From NCBI GenBank assembly GCA_025360665.1, contig JANYBU010000438.1, positions 1 through 17,469 on the forward strand: a stretch of DNA of 17,469 bases, given 5' to 3'. Positions 8,437 through 14,392 of this stretch are shown one piece after another; position 1 is the stretch's first letter; each line of letters starts with the position of its first letter. The notes under the pieces were generated by a model, which saw only the letters and a list, made by a program, of their open reading frames with translations, did no database searches and was not told the origin of the DNA. The DNA comes from Nitrospira sp. (GTDB lineage Bacteria; Nitrospirota; Nitrospiria; Nitrospirales; Nitrospiraceae). The position numbers and the translations under genes are program-made.

Positions 8437-8578
8437 CAATGCCGGTTTATCGGCGGTGCGTGCTAGGGCGCTCGATGAGATCGTAGGCTTCCCCTCAATG
8501 AGACAATACCCATGGAGAACTTCAGAAAGACACCAATACTGCGAAATTCTCTCAACAGAGGAATTGGCTCTACTTTGC

Positions 8579-8598
8579 TGTGCTAAATTTGTGCTAAA
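8579..8598. repeat. Tandem TGTGCTAAA boxes, 11-bp period
   Basis: Two identical 9-mers start at 8579 and 8590. Read on the minus strand each contains AGCACA, the same core as the GAGCACA boxes flanking the tRNA fragment near 14.1-14.3 kb, where two copies are also 11-12 bases apart. They may be arm-type binding sites of the integrase or its accessory protein at the other end of the element. Confidence 0.35.
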
Positions 8599-8788
8599 AC
8601 TCCGCGAAAAGGATAGAACGAATGGAATCAATAGAATCAATCGAACTCGAACAACGCGTTGAATTTCAAAGAAACGGGGAAACCAGGTTGCCAATCAAGC
8701 TGTTAGAAAAACAGTCCTGTTAACGCTCTTAATCAGCGGGCCGAAATAACAAAATAGAAATTCCGCAACCCGTCTCGCCTCATGCGCG

Positions 8789-8816
8789 TGCCTGGTCAGT
8801 GATCACTGACCAGGCA
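8789..8816. repeat. 28-bp perfect palindrome at the 3' end of the orphan gene
   Basis: The bases TGCCTGGTCAGTGA (8789-8802) are followed at once by their exact reverse complement (8803-8816), with no loop. The palindrome covers the stop codon and last codons of the minus-strand gene at 8796. It could be a cruciform or bidirectional transcription barrier, or a binding site at the edge of the mobile module. There is no T-run on either side, so it is not a textbook terminator. Confidence 0.6.
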
Positions 8817-9803
8817 TTCATTTGTCGTCCTCTTCGGAATCAACTCTTCCCACGTGGCTAGGACCTTCTGAGTTTCCTTCTCGCGGATGAGCATGCCTTC
8901 CTCGGGAATCTCTGTATCGTCTATCCAAATCTCGTGCGTCTCTTGGAGGTGGCGGCCAAGCCCGTGCAAGGTGTCCGTCATGGACACACGGCAGATGTGA
9001 CACATGAACTGAATCCATTCCATCGCCTGTTCTGAAGGAGTGTGCTTGTTTTTTTCCGGTTCCATCGAGGATGAACGCGTGGACCCGCGGGGTGTAGCGA
9101 TATACGTTGGGTACTGGTGTCCAAACCAGTCTCGGCTGACGAAACGTCGGCGTGCCGCTTTGATCGTGGCTGGCGTGCAGTGGAGCCCGATCTCGGGGAC
9201 AGACAGCCACTGGCAGAGACGTGCAACCTGTTGTGGCGAGACCTGCTTGCGGCGGCCGAACCGGGGTAAACTGTCATTCGCCCGCACCATCGCCCAATGC
9301 CACCACAGCTGGGGCCGATCCAGATTGGGCCAGTGTGGCAGATATTTGAGTTCGAGTCGTAAGTCTGCGATTTGGGCAGCGATCGCCCGCTGTTCCTCCT
9401 CCCGTCCCACCACGCCTTTCAGACGCGCCAACTTTCCCCCGAAACTCTGCAACCGATGCCGGATGCCACGCAACTCCTCACGTGCGTCAACCCGGACCGC
9501 GGCGGCCTCAATGTAATAAAACAATGCTCCGCTCCGGAAGGCTACCAGCGTCAGCCTCACTTCATCCGCGGGAAATTGGTCCCATAGCCAGGCCGGAAGC
9601 CGGACCTCATCCTGGTCCGGCTGGTTTGTCGGAAACATAGTCCGCAATAACGGGAGCAAGCGTGAACTCTCACACGGGTCCCGGTCTTCCAGAAACAGTT
9701 GCCACAACAGAGGGAGGAGGGAGGAGTCTAGGCTGCCGTACTTGGCGTGGAGCAGGCGCACGGTATCGCCGTCTTGGAACATCGTGAGTCGCGGATTCAG
9801 CAT
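8796..9803 (-). CDS. Orphan protein with C-terminal C2H2-like zinc-finger motif
   Basis: I do not recognise the family. From the ATG at 9803 it has 335 residues. The frame stays open to a TTG at 9890, and an ATG at 9782 is also possible. Residues about 107-155 form a charged helical, coiled-coil-like stretch. Trp-rich motifs follow (LPHWPNL, LWWHWAMVRAND). Near the C terminus is C268-x2-C271-x13-H285-x4-H290, spacing typical of C2H2 or Ros/MucR-like fingers. This suggests DNA binding or zinc-stabilised structure. The gene is divergent from the HTH-ParB-recombinase operon starting at 10162, across a 358-base gap, and its stop lies inside a 28-bp palindrome. It probably belongs to the same mobile module; a control or replication role is only a guess. 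Confidence 0.65.
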   Translation of the reverse strand: MLNPRLTMFQDGDTVRLLHAKYGSLDSSLLPLLWQLFLEDRDPCESSRLLPLLRTMFPTNQPDQDEVRLPAWLWDQFPADEVRLTLVAFRSGALFYYIEAAAVRVDAREELRGIRHRLQSFGGKLARLKGVVGREEEQRAIAAQIADLRLELKYLPHWPNLDRPQLWWHWAMVRANDSLPRFGRRKQVSPQQVARLCQWLSVPEIGLHCTPATIKAARRRFVSRDWFGHQYPTYIATPRGSTRSSSMEPEKNKHTPSEQAMEWIQFMCHICRVSMTDTLHGLGRHLQETHEIWIDDTEIPEEGMLIREKETQKVLATWEELIPKRTTNECLVSDH

Positions 9804-10161
9804 GTCGACTCGCCGCTCAAGGTTGTCACCTCTCCCCCCACCCTTGAGTCCGCGTCCTAGGGTGGGAGGACCCCGAAGGCTCCGGACCAAACTACCATAT
9901 CACCACGGGGCTAAGCGAAGGGGGCTGCTTGGGCGTCGCCCCATGTGGGGCCCCACCCGTGAGTGCTGGTGATCTGGAACGAGTGCCGTGGAACGGGGCA
10001 CAGCCCCCCATGCGCGAAAATAGGCCGCGCAAAAACCCCTGGAAGGGTTTCTGATCCATGCGTCGCCACGGGGAGGAAGGTATCCACTTCCCACCAAGGT
10101 AGTGCGCCAGCGGGAGGATGCGTGAACGCCAGGTAGAGAAATCGGAATGCAGGAGGGACCG
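9804..10161. other. Divergent control region of the mobile module
   Basis: About 360 bases between divergent genes. It holds a hairpin GCCCCATGTGGGGC near 9947-9960 and two TGGAACG boxes at 9975 and 9989 (14 apart). A further hairpin, AAACCC/GGGTTT, lies at 10033-10050 around CTGGAA and reads into a T-run on the minus strand. It probably contains both promoters and may hold a replication or control site. No gene is supported. Confidence 0.4.
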
Positions 10162-10875
10162 ATGCCGTGGGTATCAATCCGAGAAGCCCGTGAGATGCTG
10201 CAGGTGAGTCAGCGCACGCTGCAACGCATGGTGGCCACGCACACCTTGTCCAGCCGGATGGAACAGGGTCGGCGCTTGGTCCTGATCGGGGCAGATGAGG
10301 ACCGTGTCCGGGGGAACGCACCACCGGGCCTCACCCCGGCGTTACTGCCCCACCTGTTCGACTTGCTGGAGGGGTTCACAAGGCTCCGGTTGATGGCCAG
10401 TCAGGCGGTGGAGGAGGCGAAGGCCGCTGAACCATTCCGGGCATTCCCCGGCCTGTGGGACGCACCGAGCGTGACTCAGTGGCAGACACTCTGCGACCGG
10501 ATCGTCACCGCTCACCAGCTGGTGCGTGGGTTAGTGGCCGACCTGCAGCTGGATCAACAGGTGGTGCATCAGGTGTACCGGGCGCTGATTCTGATCCAGC
10601 TCCTCTGGACCGACTATGAGGCGCGCAGCGGGGAGGAGGAGCCCCGACCCACGGAACAGACCAGGGAGCGTGATCCGGAGAAGCTGATTATGCAGCTCAT
10701 TGGCCATGCGCGTGCGCTCTTGACTGGCTGTCTCCAGAACCGGGAAACCCCTGCTGTGCAGCCGGTATCCGGCGACCGTGTCATCGGCGTTGACGGTGGG
10801 GATGACGCAGGGGCTGACAGTGGTGATGGCAGCGGTGGTGACAGCGGTGAAGATCGCGATCATGGAATCGTATAG
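10162..10875 (+). CDS. HTH protein with acidic Gly/Asp-rich tail
   Basis: A 237-residue protein of unknown family. The start at 10162 is fixed by AGGAGG at 10151-10156, five bases upstream; the ATG at 10147 is upstream of that site. Residues 4-30 (VSIREAREMLQVSQRTLQRM) form an excisionase/MerR-like helix-turn-helix. A helical middle part (about 55-190) follows. The last 35 residues are dominated by Asp, Gly, Ser and Glu, encoded by GACAGTGGTGATGG-like repeats. It is first in a tight operon: the next gene starts 6 bases after its stop. Its position ahead of a ParB-like gene and recombinases suggests a DNA-binding control or partition/recombination accessory role. The acidic tail could be flexible or DNA-mimicking; that is inference. 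Confidence 0.7.
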   Translation: MPWVSIREAREMLQVSQRTLQRMVATHTLSSRMEQGRRLVLIGADEDRVRGNAPPGLTPALLPHLFDLLEGFTRLRLMASQAVEEAKAAEPFRAFPGLWDAPSVTQWQTLCDRIVTAHQLVRGLVADLQLDQQVVHQVYRALILIQLLWTDYEARSGEEEPRPTEQTRERDPEKLIMQLIGHARALLTGCLQNRETPAVQPVSGDRVIGVDGGDDAGADSGDGSGGDSGEDRDHGIV

Positions 10876-10881
10876 GGAGAT

Positions 10882-12180
10882 ATGGATAGTCAGAAGATTC
10901 CTCCTCAGCTGTGTCCAAGGGTGACATCGGACCGCGCACCTCGTCGGCCTCAGAGCACCGACGATCCGGCCAGCAATGCTCAGGCCGTGCTGACGCCGCT
11001 GGGAGAGATCAGACAAGATCGGTCCGTCTGGCCCCGAGCCGCCTATGACGAAGCCGCACTCGCCCGCTATCGCGAATGCCCGGATCAACTCCCGCCGGTG
11101 CGCGTGGATCGCCAGACGCGGGTGTTGCTCGATGGCTATCATCGCATGAAGGTGTATCAGGAGTTAGGGCGTCCCGAGATTCCGGTGATCTTCGAAGCGT
11201 GTCCCCCTGACCGACACCTCGCCCGGTCGCTCGAATTGAACCTGCACGGCACGCCGATTCCGACGCTCCAACGGAACCGCGTGCTGGTCCACCTGTCCCA
11301 ACACGGCTTCACCCAAACCGAGATGGCGAAGGTCGCCGGGCTGACCCAAGAACGGGTGTCCCAGATATTAGGCGCTTATCGAGTGGACAGCCTGGAGTCC
11401 CACCCCGAGCACACGAACCGTGTCTGGGACGCCCTCCGTGTGGTGGATCACGGTGGGTCCCTCCGGGACGCGGCGCGAGCGACCGGGGTGCCCAAATCCA
11501 CGGTCGAACGGGCGTTCCGGGAAGCCAAGGCGCGCCAGGACTGTATCCGGCGACATCTGCAAACCCGCACAGGCCTCACGTCGCTGCTCCGCTATCCCGA
11601 GCGCGGGCCCTGGGGCTCGAGTCGATACTTTGGGAATTGTACGGGTTACCTGCTGGTGGATCTCCTCGACTATTTCAAGCCTGAATCCGTCTTTGATCCG
11701 ATGGAAGGCTCCGGTACCACCAGTGCAGTCTGCTTTGATCTCAACGTGGCCTGCGAGGGGCGGGATCTCCATTCAGGGTTTGATCTGTTGTCCTCGCCAC
11801 TGCCGGGGCGTCCGTTCGATCTGATCTTCTGGCATCCACCGTACTGGCCGGGCCATCACTACACGGACCATCCCAACGATTTCTCCAATGCCAAAAGCGA
11901 AGGTGATTTCCTCCATCGAATGAAAGACGGGTTCGAACGATTAACCAGTCTGATGACGCCGAAGGGCCATCTGGTGCTCCTCATCGGAGATGGGCGCAAG
12001 AACGGCGTGTTCTACCCCATGCACAGTAAGCTCATTCACTTTGACCTCCTCCCCCTGGAAGCCGTGTTGATCAAAGCAGGCGACCATGAACGGCGGGCGC
12101 GCCATTTCCAATATGGCCCCACGTCCTTCATTCCCACCCTCCATGAATATGTGCTGATCTTTCATGGAGCGACGCGATGA
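10882..12180 (+). CDS. ParB-like / double HTH / DNA methyltransferase-like fusion
   Basis: A 432-residue fusion. Residues about 36-115 resemble a ParB/Spo0J N-terminal domain, with LLDGYHRMKVYQELGRPEIP (83-102) matching the family GxxR region. A first HTH (143-165, FTQTEMAKVAGLTQERVSQIL) and a second (193-213, SLRDAARATGVPKSTVERAF) follow. The C-terminal part looks like an amino-methyltransferase: SAM-binding motif I DPMEGSGTT (272-280) and motif IV region DLIFWHPPYW (313-322). In motif IV the usual D/N/S of (D/N/S)PPY is His, so activity or base specificity is uncertain. It may bind a specific site through the HTH/ParB part and modify DNA there. It starts 6 bases after the HTH gene and overlaps the recombinase start by four bases (ATGA). 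Confidence 0.8.
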   Translation: MDSQKIPPQLCPRVTSDRAPRRPQSTDDPASNAQAVLTPLGEIRQDRSVWPRAAYDEAALARYRECPDQLPPVRVDRQTRVLLDGYHRMKVYQELGRPEIPVIFEACPPDRHLARSLELNLHGTPIPTLQRNRVLVHLSQHGFTQTEMAKVAGLTQERVSQILGAYRVDSLESHPEHTNRVWDALRVVDHGGSLRDAARATGVPKSTVERAFREAKARQDCIRRHLQTRTGLTSLLRYPERGPWGSSRYFGNCTGYLLVDLLDYFKPESVFDPMEGSGTTSAVCFDLNVACEGRDLHSGFDLLSSPLPGRPFDLIFWHPPYWPGHHYTDHPNDFSNAKSEGDFLHRMKDGFERLTSLMTPKGHLVLLIGDGRKNGVFYPMHSKLIHFDLLPLEAVLIKAGDHERRARHFQYGPTSFIPTLHEYVLIFHGATR

Positions 12181-12764
12181 AGATTGCGCTCTACGCCCGA
12201 GTGAGTACCGAGGGCCAGGACCCCGAAGTGCAACTGGCGGCCTTACGAGCCCATGCGACGCAACGGGGGTGGGAGATTCTCGAAGAGTTCGTGGACCACG
12301 GATTCTCAGGGGCCAAAGAACGACGGCCCGCACTCGACCGCTTGATAAAAGCGAGTTGGACCGCGAAGTTTCAGGCGGTGCTGGTCTGGCGGTTTGACCG
12401 CTTTGCCCGGTCGGTGACACATCTCCTCACCGCCCTCGAGCAGTTTCGGGCCCTCAACCTCCATTTCATTTCCCTCCAAGAACAGTTCGATACCTCGACC
12501 CCCATTGGCCATGCGATGTTTACGATTATCGGCGCGATGGCGCAGTTGGAACGGGACATCATTCGGGAACGCGTGAAGGCGGGGCTCGCTCAGGCTCGAG
12601 CGAAAGGCGTGCGACTTGGGCGGCCCACCGTGCGGGTTGATCACGCGGAACTCGCCCTGCTGCAAGGACAGGGGCTGTCGCTATTCGAGATCGCGCGCCG
12701 GTTGCATTGTAGCCGATCCACGTTGAAGCGTCGGCTCCGGGAGGCCCAGCATGCCGCACGCTAA
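12177..12764 (+). CDS. Small serine recombinase (resolvase/invertase family)
   Basis: A 195-residue recombinase of the resolvase/DNA invertase family. The catalytic motif YARVS carries nucleophile S10 and R8. The WRFDRFARS segment supplies the conserved arginines (R75, R78), and the long E helix with GAMAQLERDIIRERVKAGLA precedes a C-terminal DNA-binding domain (LSLFEIARRLHCSRSTLKRRL). Length is normal for the family (about 180-200). It cuts and rejoins short dyad sites, typically to resolve cointegrates or multimers or to invert DNA. It overlaps the ParB-methyltransferase stop by ATGA and is overlapped by the AlpA-like gene, so it is translationally coupled. Next to a tyrosine integrase and a ParB-like protein, a multimer-resolution role in a plasmid-like element is plausible. 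Confidence 0.92.
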   Translation: MKIALYARVSTEGQDPEVQLAALRAHATQRGWEILEEFVDHGFSGAKERRPALDRLIKASWTAKFQAVLVWRFDRFARSVTHLLTALEQFRALNLHFISLQEQFDTSTPIGHAMFTIIGAMAQLERDIIRERVKAGLAQARAKGVRLGRPTVRVDHAELALLQGQGLSLFEIARRLHCSRSTLKRRLREAQHAAR

Positions 12765-12942
12765 CACCCCAGCCCCCCGCCTCCTCTCGCAGCAGGAGGC
12801 TGCGGCCTATTTGGGCATTTCCTACTGGACGCTGCGTGATCTGACCTTCCGAGGAGAGGTCCCCCATGTGAAAATTGGCCGACGGATTCTGGTCGATCGG
12901 CTGGATCTCGATGCCTACCTCGATCGGGTCAAAATCCGCTAG
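12751..12942 (+). CDS. AlpA/excisionase-like helix-turn-helix protein
   Basis: A 63-residue protein of the MerR-like excisionase (Xis/AlpA, DNA-binding domain, excisionase family) type. LLSQQEAAAYLGISYWTLRD forms the winged helix-turn-helix. It is followed by the typical GEVPHVKIGRRILVDRLDLDAYL recognition-wing segment. It overlaps the serine recombinase by 14 bases and ends 50 bases before the integrase start. By family precedent it bends attachment-site DNA to direct the tyrosine integrase towards excision, or activates the integrase promoter. Confidence 0.88.
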   Translation: MPHANTPAPRLLSQQEAAAYLGISYWTLRDLTFRGEVPHVKIGRRILVDRLDLDAYLDRVKIR

Positions 12943-12992
12943 GGGGCTTGACTTGTGACCTCGAGCGGAGCGATCCATCAGGAGGGGTGGGG

Positions 12993-14150
12993 ATGGGGCG
13001 AATTTACAAACGCGGACAGACCTGGTGGATTCAATACTATGGTCAGGGACAGCTCTACCGGGAGAGTACCAAGTCCTCCATGAAATCCGTGGCCACCTCG
13101 CGGCTCCGCCTGCGAGAAGGGGACATCGGACAGGGCAAGCTCCCCGCCCTCCACGCCGAGAAGACGCGGTTTGAAGATCTCGCACGCTTGTACCTGCAAG
13201 ACTATCGCATCAATGGCCGCAAGACCGCCTACCGGGCTCAGGAGCTTGTCAATCGGCTGTCAATCCAGTTCTCCGCAATCCGTGCGCGGTTGATCACCAC
13301 CCAACACCTCCTGGGCTATATTGATCGACGGCTCTCAGAGGGGGTGACCTCGGCGACCATCAATCGGGAGTTGGCCGCACTCAAGCGCATGTTTCGATTG
13401 AAGGCCCGCCAGACGCCTCCCCTCGTGTCCACGATTCCCCATATTCCACACCTCAAGGAACATAATGTGCGGCAGGGCTTCTTTACCGATGAGGAGTACA
13501 CCCTGCTCCGAGCCGCCTTACCAGATCACCTAAAAGTGCCCTTCATCCTCGCCTATTGGACCGGCATGCGCATGGGCGAAGTCCTCATGCTCCGATGGGA
13601 ACAGGTGGATCTGGCTGAGGGGCTCGTGCGCCTGGAACCGGGAACTACCAAGAGCGGGCGAGGCCGCCTCATTCCCGTGCCTGCCGAGGTCTGCGCGGTG
13701 CTACGCCAGTGGAGGGACCAGACCAGCCGTCGGTATCCCGCGAGTCCGTGGGTCTGCCACTATCGAGGCGAACGACTCGCACGGGTGCAAAAGAAACTAT
13801 GGGACAAAATCTGCCAGCGGGTCGGGCTCACAGATAAACTCTTCCACGACCTCCGCCGAACCGCGATTCGCAACATGGTGCGACGGGGGATTTCTGAGCG
13901 CATCGCGATGGAGATATCCGGACACCGGACCCGATCCGTGTTTGATCGCTACGATATTGTCTCCGAGGCGGACATCCACGACGCGCGCGCACGCATGAAT
14001 CTGGTGCACCGAGTGAGACCCGGACTCTCGTTCGAAGAAACGCAGGAGTCGAATGCGGGCTCATTCTCAGCCGCGAGTCTTGCCCCGAGTGAGCACAATG
14101 GCGAGCACAGTGAGGGGGAGAGGAACAGCCACGAGGGGCTAACTGCGTGA
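12993..14150 (+). CDS. int: Tyrosine recombinase (phage-type integrase)
   Basis: A 385-residue site-specific tyrosine recombinase. The start at 12993 has AGGAGGGG at 12980-12987 in front; an in-frame TTG at 12948 and GTG at 12987 are alternatives. An N-terminal arm-binding-like segment (GRIYKRGQTWWIQYYGQG) precedes a SAM-like core-binding domain (about 55-150). The catalytic domain follows with R193 (TGMRMGEVLMLRW), K220 (TKSGRGR), H285 and R288 (HDLRRT), H311 (SGHRT) and nucleophile Y320 (FDRYD). All catalytic residues are present. The C-terminal 50 residues are low-complexity, and their DNA contains two GAGCACA boxes. The stop lies 6 bases from a tRNA-Arg 3' fragment, its likely attachment core. 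Confidence 0.95.
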   Translation: MGRIYKRGQTWWIQYYGQGQLYRESTKSSMKSVATSRLRLREGDIGQGKLPALHAEKTRFEDLARLYLQDYRINGRKTAYRAQELVNRLSIQFSAIRARLITTQHLLGYIDRRLSEGVTSATINRELAALKRMFRLKARQTPPLVSTIPHIPHLKEHNVRQGFFTDEEYTLLRAALPDHLKVPFILAYWTGMRMGEVLMLRWEQVDLAEGLVRLEPGTTKSGRGRLIPVPAEVCAVLRQWRDQTSRRYPASPWVCHYRGERLARVQKKLWDKICQRVGLTDKLFHDLRRTAIRNMVRRGISERIAMEISGHRTRSVFDRYDIVSEADIHDARARMNLVHRVRPGLSFEETQESNAGSFSAASLAPSEHNGEHSEGERNSHEGLTA

Positions 14151-14155
14151 AAAAT

Positions 14156-14200
14156 TGGTGCCCCCGATACGAATTGAACGTACGACAAACGGTTTAGGAA
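14156..14200 (-). tRNA. 3' part of a tRNA-Arg(CCU) gene, integrase attachment core
   Basis: Read on the minus strand this is the 3' half of a tRNA. It has the loop TTCCTAA with U33, anticodon CCU and A37, the 3' anticodon stem ACCGT and a 5-base variable loop TTGTC. The T arm is GTACG/TTCAATT/CGTAT (5-bp stem, one wobble), the acceptor strand is CGGGGGC, then discriminator A and encoded CCA. Bases right of 14200 do not supply a D arm or the 5' acceptor strand GCCCCCG, so no functional tRNA is made. tRNA-Arg(CCU) genes are classical integration targets. The likely crossover dyad (GACAAACGGT, 7-base loop TTAGGAA, then AGCGCTGTC) covers 14184-14209. Confidence 0.8.
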
Positions 14201-14214
14201 AGCGCTGTCACGAC

Positions 14215-14322
14215 CCTACTCCAGCCCACTCAGACTCATTCAGGCCAAGTCCAGCCAAGAGTTACGCAAAAGCCAACTTTGGCTGGAGTAGGCCTGAGTG
14301 AGCTGGAGTGAGTTGGAGTTGA
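14215..14322. repeat. Inverted pair of phased 10-bp repeat arrays
   Basis: The segment 14215-14256 and the segment 14281-14322 are about 76% complementary inverted repeats of 42 bases each, separated by 24 bases. A perfect 12-bp part is CCTACTCCAGCC / GGCTGGAGTAGG. Each arm consists of four degenerate 10-bp units of the form GGCTGGAGTG or GGCCTGAGTG, so the units stay on one face of the helix. It looks like a multi-site protein-binding array; as RNA it would also fold into a long hairpin. Confidence 0.65.
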
Positions 14323-14349
14323 GCACAAAATGAGCACAATCGGCTGGGG

Positions 14350-14388
14350 TGAACCCCTCCAGTGAGACACGGAAATGAGCACACTTGG
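14350..14388. repeat. Inverted repeat at the left end of the IS3-family element
   Basis: Left terminal repeat, 39 bases. It matches the reverse complement of 15710-15749 at most positions; the best block is TGAGACACGG followed by GCACACTTGG. The first 13 bases have four mismatches, so the outermost boundary is slightly uncertain and could be at 14363 (TGAGACAC). Confidence 0.75.
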
Positions 14389-14392
14389 TGGT

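Larger units (their letters stand above)
8335..8788. other. Intergenic region with promoter-like and repeat elements
   Basis: About 450 bases, clearly AT-richer than both flanks. It contains a 14-bp palindrome at 8423-8436 and a pair of TGTGCTAAA boxes at 8579-8587 and 8590-8598, 11 bases apart. It also has a GAATCAAT-type short tandem repeat near 8624-8642. It should carry the promoter of the Usp-UbiB gene. The change in composition may mark the left edge of the mobile module on its right. No gene is visible. Confidence 0.45.
14091..14338. other. Attachment-site region (attP-like): arm boxes flanking the tRNA core
   Basis: GAGCACA boxes start at 14091 and 14103, inside the integrase gene left of the core. 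Two more start at 14321 and 14332, right of the core. Spacing within each pair is 12 and 11 bases, about one helical turn. Between the core and the right pair lie two inverted arrays of 10-bp units. Arm boxes on both sides of a tRNA-fragment core are expected of attP, the unintegrated form, where integrase and accessory proteins build an intasome. The interpretation rests on arrangement, not on known binding data. Confidence 0.5.

Noticed and set aside
8335..8694. N-terminal 120-residue extension of the Usp-UbiB protein
   Set aside because: The frame is open, but the DNA is AT-rich, the peptide resembles no domain, and the Usp fold starts directly after the ATG at 8334.
10033..10050. Factor-independent terminator (AAACCC/GGGTTT)
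   Set aside because: The stem is short and no minus-strand gene ends in front of it; listed only as a hairpin in the control region.
14156..14230. Complete functional tRNA
   Set aside because: Bases right of 14200 provide no D arm and no GCCCCCG 5' acceptor strand; only the 3' part is present.
14371..14385. A fifth GAGCACA arm box near 14377
   Set aside because: It belongs to the conserved terminal repeat of the IS3-family element (GCACACTTGG), so it is not evidence for an integrase site.
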